From Persicaria tinctoria (lineage: Eukaryota; Streptophyta; Magnoliopsida; Caryophyllales; Polygonaceae): 64,000 nt of DNA. Under the pieces are notes generated by a model, which worked only from the letters and a program-made list of their open reading frames with translations, was not told the origin of the DNA and made no database searches. The stretch spans positions 41,330,475 to 41,394,474 of the forward strand of contig JBANSL010000009.1 in assembly GCA_037127255.1 (NCBI GenBank). The letters run 5' to 3'. The number at the start of each line of letters is the position of its first letter. Position 1 is the first letter of the stretch. The position numbers were made by a program, and so were the translations under genes. Shown here piece by piece: positions 53,621-63,360 of this stretch.

Positions 53621-56345
53621 GAATACAAGTGGATACTTGATAGTGGTTGCTCAAGGAATATGAGTGGTAAAAGCTCACTGTTTTCATATTTGAAGAAACA
53701 ATCCACGGCCACAATTACTCTTGGTGATAAGGGAAAGTGTAACATAATTTGGATATGTAAGATTGGTAAGGATTCTTCCGACTATATTGATAATGTTTAT
53801 CTTGTAGAAGGTTTAAAGTATAATTTGCTCAGTATCTCTCAATTATGTGATAAAGTTAATATTGTTGTTTTTTATTCCGAAAAATTTCAAGTTAAAAATA
53901 AAAATTCTGTAGATTTGGTCCTCATGGCTCCTCGCAATAATAATGTATATTCTATGAGTACTAGCCAACTTGCAAGAACAAGTTTAAAGTGTCTCAAGGC
54001 CTTGACCGAAGATCCAAGGCTTTGGCATAGATGACTTGGACATGTAAGTATGCACACGTTGAACAAGCTTCGTTCAAGGGACTTGGTTCATGGACTACCC
54101 GATCTAAACTTCAAGGTAGATGAGTTATGCAATGCATGCTCAAGAGGTAAGCAAACTCGAGGGTCATTCAAACCCAAAAAGGTAGTAAGTACTTCTCGCC
54201 TTATTGAATTATTGCATATGGATCTATGTGGACCTATGCATGTCAAATCTCTCAAAGGTAAACAATATATTCTTGTCATTGTTGATGATTATTCACGTTT
54301 TACTCGGGTTTCATTTTTATGAGAAAATCCTAGGCTTTATTTGAATTTTCAAAACTGTGTAAGGAGATACAAACTTTGAAAAATATGCCTATTGTTGATA
54401 TTCGTAGTGACAATGGGCGTGAGTTTGATCAACTTAAATTCGATTTATTTTGCTCAAAATATGGGATTTCACATAATTTTTCAACTCCTAGAACTCCTCA
54501 ATAAAACGGGGTTGTGGAACGAAAGAACCACACCTTGGAGGACATGTCTAGGTCTATGATTTTTAGAAAATGAGCTATCAAAATCACTTTTGGCCGAGTC
54601 TATTAACACAACGAATTACATCTTAAACCAATGTTTAATCTGTCCTATTTTAAAGAAAAACTCCTTATGAACTTTGCTATGGAAGAAAGCCTAGTGTTTC
54701 ATATTTTAAATCATTTGGATGAAAATGTTTTGTTCACAAAAATGGAAAAGATAATCTTGGAAAATTTGATGCTCGTAGTGATGAAGGGATTTTTCTCGGA
54801 TATTCATTAAATAGCAAAGCGTATAGGGTTTTCAATAAGCGCAATAAGATTATCGAAGAAAGCATACATGTAATATTTGAAGAAAGCAATAACGATGCGT
54901 TGAGTGATAGCTTTGCAGATCTAAACTTGAATCAGCATGAGGAAAGGTTTCAAGGCCTTGACTTAGGGAATGCAGAACAGAAACCAAACATTGAAAATGA
55001 GCCTCAAGGTCTTGAAGAAGCCTCAACATCTCACGAGCCAAAAAGACGAAAGTTTAAGCAAGCTTCATCTCATCCAATGGAGAACATTATATCAGATCCA
55101 AAATCCTGTATCCAAACTCGTTCCAAAATAAGAAATTTGTGTGCTTTTTATACTTTTGTATCCCTTGTAGAACCAAAAAATCATGCCGAAGCCCTTCAAG
55201 ACCCAGATTGGATTATAGCGATGCAAAGTGAACTTGATGAGTTTGAAAGAAACAAAGTATGGACACTCACTCCAAAACCCAAGCACCAATCCGTCATCGG
55301 GACTAGATGGGTCTTTCGAAACAAGTTGGATGAGGATGGAAAAATAACTCGCAACAAGGATAGACTCGTGCCTCAAGGGTATAATCAAGAAGAAGGTATT
55401 GATTACGAGTAGACTTTTGCTCCTGTAGCAAGGTTGGAGGCTATCCGAATTTTACTTGCTTTTGCTTCGTATATGGGTATTAAACATTTTTAAATGGATG
55501 TAAAGTGTGCTTTTCTAAATGGAATTTTAGAAGAGGAAGTGTATGTTGCACAACCTTCTAGTTTTGAAAATGAAGATTTTCCAAATCATGTTTACAAGTT
55601 AGATAAAGCACTTTACGGTCTCAAACACGCCCCTAGGGCATGGTATGAGAGATTGTCAAAATATCTTCTTGAAAATGGTTTTAAACATGGTTTGATCGGA
55701 CAAAATTTATTTATCAAAACTCGAGGTAATGATTTGTTTGTTAGTTGTGAAAATTTATGTAGATGATATTTTATTCAGTGATACTAACGATTCTCTTTGC
55801 AAGGAATTTTCTGACATTATGTGTAGAGAAATACAAGATGAATCAATCAAAGGTCGCCAAGACCCTTATGAGGTCAACGCTATTCTTAGATCAAGACTAG
55901 AATGTTAAGAGTGTGAAGCAAAAGGAGTATCGAGGTATGATTGGTTCACTCCTCTATCTCACGACAAGTAGGCTTGATATTATGTTTAGCGTATTCATTT
56001 GTGCAAGGTTTTAGGCTAATCCAAAGGAATCACATCTCATTGTAGTTAAGAGGATTTGTCGTTACTTAAATGGAACTCAAGACCTTGGTCTTTGGTATCC
56101 AAAGCAAAGCAATTTTCACCTCATTGTCTATTCAGATGCAGATTTTGCAGGTTGCAAAGTCGATAGAAAGAATACCTTTGGATATTGTCAACTACTGGTG
56201 TCCTCCCTAATTAGTTGGCACTCAAAAAAACAAAATTCTATTGCAGTCTCAACCGCAGAAGCCGAATACATAGCTGTTGGAGCTTGTTGTTCACAAGTCA
56301 TATGGATAGCTCAAAAATTATGAGATCTTTGGTTTGATTTGAAAG
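53621..56345 (+). pseudogene. P1 pol (protease to RNase H), degenerate and 3'-truncated
   Basis: Protease: WILDSGCSRNMSG, with Asn where the family has His. Pre-integrase and HHCC region: LGHVSMHTLNKL and CNACSRGKQTR. Integrase core: HMDLCGPMHVKS and IVDDYSRFTRVSF, then stops and frameshifts over about 54320-54900. [47 protein letters not shown] and, after a frameshift, YVDDILFS. About 40 codons between the YVDD region and the MNQSK segment are deleted (near 55831). RNase H: EYRGMIGSLLYL, YSDADFAGCKVDRK and STAEAEYIAVGA. Homology stops at DLWFDLK at about 56345; the last 70 residues or so and the LTR are missing. Confidence 0.88.
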
Positions 56346-56600
56346 TGTTAGGTGGAAAATCAGTAGATTTCGACTCCCTGTTCTCCACAAATTAATTACA
56401 AGACTTATTCCCGCTGTAGTAGAAGGTAGTCAGGATCGATCCACGAGGAAGCGTGTCAGCGCCGGCATTTTCAGTTCCAAACTCAGTAGATTTCGACCAG
56501 AAGAGAACTCGATATCGACCTTACCACTCGATATCGACCACACTCTCAACAGAAAATGTAAAATACATAAACAAGTAGAAACGAACAGAAAACTAAAACC

Positions 56601-56614
56601 GGTCGATATCGACC
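56601..56614. repeat. Perfect 14-bp palindrome GGTCGATATCGACC, copy 1
   Basis: Self-complementary. Imperfect relatives lie at 56509-56520, 56528-56539 and 56657-56667. Confidence 0.9.
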
Positions 56615-57691
56615 TATAACACTCAATATCAAACAAATATTTCTACCAACAGTGCTCAATTTCGACCAACACAGAAACTAAACATTCAAAGCTTTTCACA
56701 AGACATAACTCAAAACAGATGAAATAAATCAAATAAACTAAAGACTTCCAAGATAAGAGTTTCAACACCACAACGATAAACATGCAAAACAACACATAAA
56801 GGCATAAAAGATCATGTTTTTCATGCAAAACAACACCCTAATTGTTACTAACCCTTATTCACATAATTAATCCAAGTTGCATTAAGATCACTTTCGCTTC
56901 AATAACACAAATAAGGATCACCTTCAACTTTCACAAAAGAATCATGCTCGTAGGGATAGAAGACGAAATTGCATCAAAAGATTACACCTTTACCTCATCA
57001 CCTTACATGGCTACCGTCGGGCTCGCCCCAACTCTCGAAGTTGGGCGACTACTCGCTCTTCATCATCAAGAAAGACATTAATAATAAAACAAAACTAAAT
57101 TTCATTAAATAAACTAAATGAAAGCTTACAACTAATCGAAGTCATATCCCGCTCTCGGCTTCTCCAACCTCTCTCGCCACAAGCTCTCTCTTTCTCTCTC
57201 TATGTAACCAATTGTAACTGAAATTGAATGATTAAAACTCAGTCCTTAAGGATTTATTTATAAGCTTCATTCCCTAGCTAATATAGGAAAGAAATATCTA
57301 TCTATATCTAAATTTATCTATCTAAAACTATAAGATAAAATTTGGGAAATAAAACAATTAAATCTATAAGGAAACTATATCTAAAGTGGATAGATCCTTC
57401 TTGACTTGATAAATCTTTCATTCAATTGATAGAATATCTCTTGCTTGATGTGGAAGAAAGCCAACTCATCACTCGGATTGCTCGAAATCGTCCTCTGTAG
57501 GTTGGTCGATATCGAGCTAATTTCTCGGATTCTTCTTCTGACAACTCGATTTTAGCTTCTGACAGACATTTCGTCTTGATTTTGGTCGATATTGACCAGT
57601 ATAGGTCAAAATTGACTTCTCTGTATTTCTTCGCTCGATCTTGGCCTCTGGAGGAAAATCGACCATGTTTGACTCGATATCGACCATAAGT

Positions 57692-57797
57692 GGTCGATAT
57701 CGACCTGTTCTTTTCTGCTCCATCTTTCTGGTCGATTTCTAGCATCTCGGCTCGATTTGCTTCACTCAATATTGACCAAGTTTGGTCGATATCGACC
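57692..57797. repeat. Perfect palindrome GGTCGATATCGACC, copies 2 and 3
   Basis: Perfect copies lie at 57692-57705 and 57784-57797. Near copies are at 57504-57517 (GGTCGATATCGAGC), 57584-57597 (GGTCGATATTGACC) and 57672-57685 (ACTCGATATCGACC). Confidence 0.9.
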
Positions 57798-58080
57798 TCT
57801 TCGTGGGTTTCCTTCCTTTCTCCGAATTGCAGTAAATTGCCTTGATTTCTGCAAAATTAAACAGAAACTAGTGTAGATTCCATAATTTGGCAAATTAGCA
57901 TAAACTACATAGATTATGTACTATTCTAGCCTAAATATATGAAATGCATGTTGTTGAACAAAAATGCGCGAATAATTGTAAAACATATTTTATTTAACTT
58001 TTAGAATTTGAGTTCGACCCCATTTGGTTATCCTCTTGATTCGAAGTTGTATTGACACCAAGACTTGAGTGGTTTTGGTG

Positions 58081-58402
58081 ATTTGGGCTGCACCCGAATT
58101 TTTAACGGGCTGCCTACGTATCTCTTGGAAAAGAATCAAGCCTTACGTAGTTCCGAGTATTTGAGATGATTTAATTTTTGAGTTTGATGATTGAACCCGA
58201 CGAGCTTGAGCTATTTGTTGGGTGTCCTACGTATCCGGTTCGAACGAGATCAAACCACCCGTAGTTCTTTTGAGAACAAATTTGATTTCTTTTTGGTTTA
58301 ACGATTGAACTCGACAAGTTTTAACTTTTTATCGAGTAGCCTACGTATCCGACAAGTCGGAATCAAATCTGGTGTAGTTCTTTTTTAAGAACGATTTGAA
58401 TT
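58081..58402 (+). repeat. Degenerate tandem repeat of about 118 bp (three units)
   Basis: The words GGCTGCCTACGTATC, GTGTCCTACGTATCC and GTAGCCTACGTATCC occur at about 58109, 58221 and 58338. Each is followed about 30 bp later by AATCAA-like and GTAGTTC words, and the last two are preceded by GATTGAACYCGAC-type sequence. I recall such CCTACGTATC blocks from untranslated parts of plant gypsy elements, but that link is from memory. Confidence 0.6.
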
Positions 58403-59166
58403 TGGAGAAATTTGACTTGTGATTTTGACTCCGTTTTGACTTAGGATTCAATTTTGAAACCAACCCACTGGAAGAAATTAGCGATGGAATTTTACGAGTT
58501 TAACCTTATGACTTTGTCAAACCCAATTTCTATTTTACGCCAAATATAATTTTTATATTTTATTGGGTTAGTTTCGTAATTAAACGAAATCTTTTCCAAC
58601 AAACATGAATTGGAGAATTGCCATTTAGTATGTTTTTTTTATTAGGTAAAAATTCGAAGGTCAGACAGGCCTGACTCATCGAGAGGCCGACCGAAGTCGG
58701 CAGATGGCGAACCGTCTAATAGAGCAACCTAAAAAACAGAAATACAAATAACAAGCGTAGTGAACCAAACAGTAATAAACTCTACTACAAACGTTCTAAG
58801 AAGACCAAACACCCGAAAAGCTGAGGAAGCTACCAAAGAACGCAGCCAAGCACCACCGAACAGTAGCACCGTGGACCAGTAGTACAGCAGGCCTCTAACT
58901 CCTGTGGGTAGTGCAGACGAACTCCAAGGAAACTCTATCCCGAAAATGGAGTCGCCTTGAGCGCATCACCTCAACTCCAACCAGACCCAACTACATACTC
59001 CACGCCCCCCAACCAAGCAGAAGATCTCCTATAAACATCGGAAGCAGAGCCGCAAACTGCTCGAACAAAACGCCATCATGCTTTCACCTACAAAAGTATC
59101 GACAAGCCCTTGCGGGAAATTCTCAAACCCTTTCGGGTGGTTATACTCAAAACCCTTTCGGGACAA

Positions 59167-59194
59167 TATCAAGAACCCGAATCGGGTTCTTGAT
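59167..59194. repeat. 13-bp inverted repeat, one-base centre
   Basis: ATCAAGAACCCGA, one base, then TCGGGTTCTTGAT. Nearby are three CCCTTTCGGG/CCCTTGCGGG words. It may form a cruciform or hairpin. Confidence 0.8.
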
Positions 59195-59898
59195 AAACCC
59201 AAAGGGCGTTTCGGATTTACACCATATAAATATATAAATAAGGGAATAACCCACATTATTATATGTTTAAAATTTATCTTTTCTCTTTTTCCAACAACTT
59301 GGAGCCCAAGGAAAAGCCTTGGGGCCCAAGCACCAACACCGGGCCACCTCGGGCCTAAGCAAAGTCCTTAGGGCCCAAGGAATGTGATGTGACGACGCCG
59401 AACGATACACGGGACCTCAACCAGCACCAAAGGTAAGGCCGACCCAACCGAGGGTAGAAGCGAGGCCATCGCCACTACCAGACCACCCCCGTAGCAAGAG
59501 GACGGGCAAACCACCAACCCAGAGACGAAGATGCAGGCGGAGGAGAAGAAAAAGAAAGGAAGGACACAGCAGCGCGGCGCCGTCGACAACAACCAATCTC
59601 CCGCTCACAAACCGTCTACACACAAATACTCAAAGCCACCAACAAGGGAGAACCAACCAAACAAAAGGCCAGGACCCAAACTGGAGGGCGAATGTAGACG
59701 AAGACGAGAGGCCAAATTGACACACGGTGAGGGATCCATGTGACAATCAAAACCAAAAAACCCCAAAATTAGGGAGGATTTCTCAAAAGAAGATGAGCAA
59801 TAGGAAAAGCCCCAATTTGCTTCCATCAACAAATACACAAAAGAGGGGATTCAAGTAGGGTAATAACCCTGGGTACACAAAAGGGTGGAAGAAATTCC

Positions 59899-59924
59899 AG
59901 AGAGAGGGGAGAGCCCCTCTCTCT
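59899..59924. repeat. 11-bp inverted repeat
   Basis: AGAGAGAGGGG, loop AGAG, CCCCTCTCTCT. It sits in the leader-like part of the possible minus-strand retroposon. Confidence 0.75.
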
Positions 59925-60123
59925 AGAAAACCCAAGGATGTTTGTTCGGCAACAGAAGTATATACATATATACTTTTTAAAGAACGGGCTTAAGCCCAAG
60001 GATGAAATTGTATGACCCACAACCCATATGTTTTTTAATCTGAGCAACGACTTCGTTAATTTTTTTCTTTTTAATATGTAAACTCGACATCTACTTCCTC
60101 CTCAGTCGTGACCGAAGCGAGGT

Positions 60124-61288
60124 GGGGGATAGAAAACCCTAAACGCTCTCATCGAGCCCTCACGGTTCGCGTCGTCGCCTTCCCCTTGCCTTCCATGGCT
60201 TTCTCCCCTTCTCTTCAACAGTTCCTTCCTCGGCTCCATCTCCCCGTCTACCTCCCGTAGCTCTCGGCTTTCACCGCCGCTCACAGGTTTCCTTCGTTGG
60301 CCACCGCTGCCACCGGCTTCCCTTGGCTCCGCCTTCGCCTTTGGTTCTCCACCGTCTCACACCGGCCTCCTTCGGTTTCTTCTCCCTTGTTATGCTTGGA
60401 CCTCACCCGCTTCGCCCCCATCCCGGCGCCTCCTTGGTCTCAGCCTTCGAATTTGGTGTCCGACAAGTTCGAGTTCTCTCGTTGTTCTTGTCACCGCCCT
60501 CTTTGGCGGCTGCCTACAACCACTCGTCTACCGCGGCTCCTCCTTCCGCCGTCCTTCACTCCAGCCACTTCAGGGCTACCGCGGATCCGCCTTTCGGCTC
60601 AGCTCTTGGATCAGCCCTCTTCGAGTTCTCCCTCGCCTCTGTCCTCGGCTTCGGCCTCAGTCAATCCTTCTCAGCGGCGCCACCAGCCTTTTTGTTTGTT
60701 GTAGTCCGCTCCTTCAGTCACTTTCTGGTTCATCTCTGCCCGATTTCTCTTCCTTGCCTTGTTTTGTATCGCCTCTTTTAGGCTTATCCTTGTGATAGCC
60801 GCCCACGATTTTATTATCGTCCTTGAGGGTTGAGACGAGGTCTTGGGGTTTGATTGTGCTTGGGTGTGGTTTGTGGTTGTATTGCGGGTTAGTGTACTGT
60901 TCTATTCTTGTTGTGTTGCAGGCTTCTTGTGAGCGTTGATTGATGTGTCATGTTCGATGACGTCGTGGACATGCAATTGACATCTGAAGGCTCTTCGAGT
61001 CCATAATCTGAGGTGTCCGCTGGTCCCCAGAGTTCGGTGTGTGTGTTGTCGCTTTGGCCGGTCGTTTCGTTCTTCTTTAGCTTGTGTTGCGCAATGTAGG
61101 ATGGCTTGTAAGTTCCTTGTTTTTTATTTTCTGTCATTTGCTTCTGTTATTTATTTCTGTCATTTGATTCAGTTTTTGCTTCTGTTGTACATGATGGTTA
61201 GTCCATCCACCGGCTAGTCCGGTCTCTCGGTTTCTCTAGGCTTGTCTAGAGAACTGAATTTCTTATCTTGCTTAAAAAAAAAACAAAA
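60124..61288 (+). mobile_element. Non-LTR retroposon insertion with A tail and 15-bp target-site duplication
   Basis: TGACCGAAGCGAGGT (60109-60123) at the left and TGACCGAAGCCAGGT (61289-61303) at the right agree in 14 of 15 bases and frame a 1165-bp insert that ends in an A-rich tail (61274-61287). This is the hallmark of LINE-machinery insertion. The insert begins GGGGATAGAAAACCC, is CT- and GC-rich for about 660 bp, and has no RT or gag homology; its frames (for example 60297-60704) are low-complexity. It could be an internally deleted LINE (leader plus 3' end), a SINE-like element or a processed transcript. Confidence 0.7.
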
Positions 61289-61303
61289 TGACCGAAGCCA
61301 GGT

Positions 61304-63360
61304 AGGAGAACATGGAGGAGCCCTCATCCACCGCAGCGACAACACTTCACCTCCCAAATACAAGGTGTTTTTTTCCTGAATAACTTAAATAAATGGAGGC
61401 AGATCGAGGGCGGTATACAAGCGATGCGAGTCCTTCTTGGCCGCAACGAATTGAAGCTCTCAGGTACACTTTCGATTTTTTTTTTAAAATTCGGATTTCA
61501 TCCAAAATTTCATGTTGAATCTGATTTTAATGTGATTCTTGGTCCGAATCTCACATTCCCGACTGACCCCCTTTCAATTGAGCGCTCTATTTTCAAGCTC
61601 AACTAATTTTGCTTTCAAATTGCGATTTTAGGTTTTTTTTTTGAGGTAGGGTCTATCGGTACAGAGAGTAGAAGGACCAGGGCTCAGGAAACTTAAGGGA
61701 AGGTAGAGGAATCCCATCTTTAAGCCGTTGAAACGAAGGGGAACGCAGCACTTGAGTCAGGTAAGCGTAATTTCTCAACCAATTCTTCTTCTAATTGAAT
61801 ATTTGACCTTCTAGAACATTTGCAACTTTTGGGGTGCCTTGGTTTAGAACAGCCGAAAGGGAGATATAGGTGCACTTTGATTTGGGTATTTTAATTTAGG
61901 TTTAGCTGCAATTTGGTAGCAACCGGTTTTAGGGTTTGTATGATTGGGATTATGTTTGTTTTGTTTGTCTGAGAAGTAGAGAGTGACAATGCCCTGCTTG
62001 ATTTGGTTTTATTTTCAGGAACTGAATTTCTCTGAACTGATTTGCTTTGTCCAGACAACTTGTTCTCTTTCTCTAGAAAAATTTGTTCTCTTTCTTTTGA
62101 TTTTCATTTTGATTTTAATCTCATCATTCCCCTTTCTCGACTCTAATGAACTTGGCTCCTTTGAGTTGCTTGAACGACTGCATAATATCTTCCAGCAATC
62201 TCTTTTCTCTTTCTTTCTTGATTTTGAGTGGATTTCCATATGTCTGGACTGCAATTTTGTAGCAATGCAGATTCGCCTCTTTTTATGACAAGGTGACCTT
62301 TGTTTGCTTGACCGAGTAGTTTCAATTAGCTTTTGTGCTTCAACGTAGACCGCAACTTTAGATAGAAATTTACCCTCATTTACGGTAAATCCCTGACAGT
62401 CTTAGAAAAGTTTAGACTTGAGAATTTCATCTTGTGTGAAACTGAATTCTTTTTATTTGCTTTCAATTTCATTATCATTCCCATGTCTTGAATGCATTGA
62501 AGTTGTTTCCTTTGGATTTGCTTTGCAATTTGTATGCTTGAATTGATTGGCTAGTTTAGGAAAATTTCAGCGGCATTTCGCCCAGTTTTAGGGCTATTTG
62601 ATGATCCCAAAATCAGACCCATGAGAAAACCGCAATCATCTCAAGGGTGGGTTTCGAAGATCGAATTTCGGCAGCAATTGGACTCCTTTAGTGGTGATTG
62701 ACGATCCCCAAACCAGACCCGGGAGAAAACCGCAATCATCTCAAGGGTGGGTCTTGGGACCACGCAGGTGACGATGTGACGAAGAAAAAGGGCTACCTTG
62801 CCTTCTGCTTCTTTGTGTCGCTGCTGTGTTTTTTTTTTCTGCTCTTTGTGTTTGTTGTGATTATTCCGCCGTGAGTTCTCTTCTTTTTTTTTTTCTTTTT
62901 TACCCTAGCCTTGGCCTTTTTTATAGTATAGGGAAGCTAAGGATAGATTTCTAGTTGCCTTTTTGTTGAAGGTATCTTTTTTCCCTTGAGATAACAGACG
63001 TATCTTTTAGTTGATATTCTATCTTTTATTTCCTTTAACTCCTGATTTCCTACCCTTGGCTATCGATAGCCCCTTCGTTTGGCTATTTATTTATTTATTT
63101 ATTTTGCTGAGCTTTTCCTTTCGGGTTTAGAGATGGGTAGATTTTTTATTTATTTATCTACTCATTTACCCCTTTACTGACTTTTATTCTTTTGAGGATC
63201 TGGCAACTATCGTTCCCATTTTGTAACTTATTTTGGGCCACTTTTTGTAACTTATTTTGGGCCACCTTTGAAGAACAAAGGCCTTTTAATATTTTCTTCC
63301 CCCTTTAACCTTCCCTCCTTTCTTTCCGGTCTGGCCCGAATCTGACCCGGGATCTTTAAA
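61304..63360. other. No gene recognised; leader-like, T-rich DNA
   Basis: Plant leader-like pieces with donor-like joints are visible (CTCAG/GTACAC near 61459, GTCAG/GTAAGC near 61759) but no supported coding exon. Short TTTATTTA runs lie at 63090-63170. The frames present are low-complexity. Three copies of the pattern TTTTGTAACTTATTTTGGGCC lie near 63220-63265. Confidence 0.5.
62599..62751 (+). repeat. Direct repeat of about 54 bp, copies 99 bp apart
   Basis: TGATGATCCCAAAATCAGAC ... CTCAAGGGTGGGT (62599-62651) recurs as TGACGATCCCCAAACCAGAC ... CTCAAGGGTGGGT (62698-62751). The inner part GAGAAAACCGCAATCATCTC is identical in both. Confidence 0.85.

Larger units (their letters stand above)
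30930..56345 (+). mobile_element. P1: old plus-strand copia element with truncated 5' LTR, interrupted by a 20-kb nest
   Basis: A partial 5' LTR (about 30930-31379), a PBS and gag lie left of the nest. Protease, integrase, RT and RNase H lie right of it (53621-56345). The joint is inside the protease: the reading before 33233 (GATATCACCAAGACCAAG) continues at 53621 (GAATACAAGTGG) in the DSGC protease region. P1 is related to C1-C3 but more diverged, with many stops and frameshifts and lost segments. It ends abruptly within RNase H at about 56345, so no 3' LTR was found. Confidence 0.85.
56346..58080. repeat. Unclassified repeat DNA with GGTCGATATCGACC palindromes
   Basis: The sequence starts where P1 RNase H homology stops (TGTTAGGTGG at 56346 could be an LTR start). 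No gene was seen. It contains about ten words related to GGTCGATATCGACC in two clusters (56488-56667 and 57504-57797), a hairpin CCAACTCTCGAAGTTGG (about 57029-57045) and a CT-rich run (about 57180-57200). It may be a solo LTR or part of a gypsy-type element, but I could not find matching ends. Confidence 0.5.
58633..60108 (-). mobile_element. Possible non-LTR retroposon, minus strand (3' A-run at 58633-58641)
   Basis: The plus strand has a T run at 58633-58641, followed by ATTAGGTAAAAATTCGAAGG. Read on the minus strand this is a 3' end with an A tail: GGTCGGCCTCTCGATGAGTC ... ACCTTCGAATTTTTACCTAATAAAAAAAA. It resembles the A-tailed 3' end at 61180-61283 (GGTCTCTCGGTTTCTCTAGG ... GAACTGAATTTCTTATCTTGC). 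Further left on that strand the DNA is leader-like and GC-rich with no ORF that I can assign. The 5' end and the target-site duplication were not found, so the extent is a guess. Confidence 0.4.

Noticed and set aside
56346..58080. Calling this a solo LTR
   Set aside because: TGTTAGG could be an LTR start, but no matching CA end with a duplicated flank (GAAAG) was found.
60297..60781. Two overlapping plus-strand frames of 135 and 152 codons
   Set aside because: They overlap in different frames in a CT-rich stretch, are Pro/Ser/Arg-biased, and lie inside the A-tailed retroposon. No domain was recognised.
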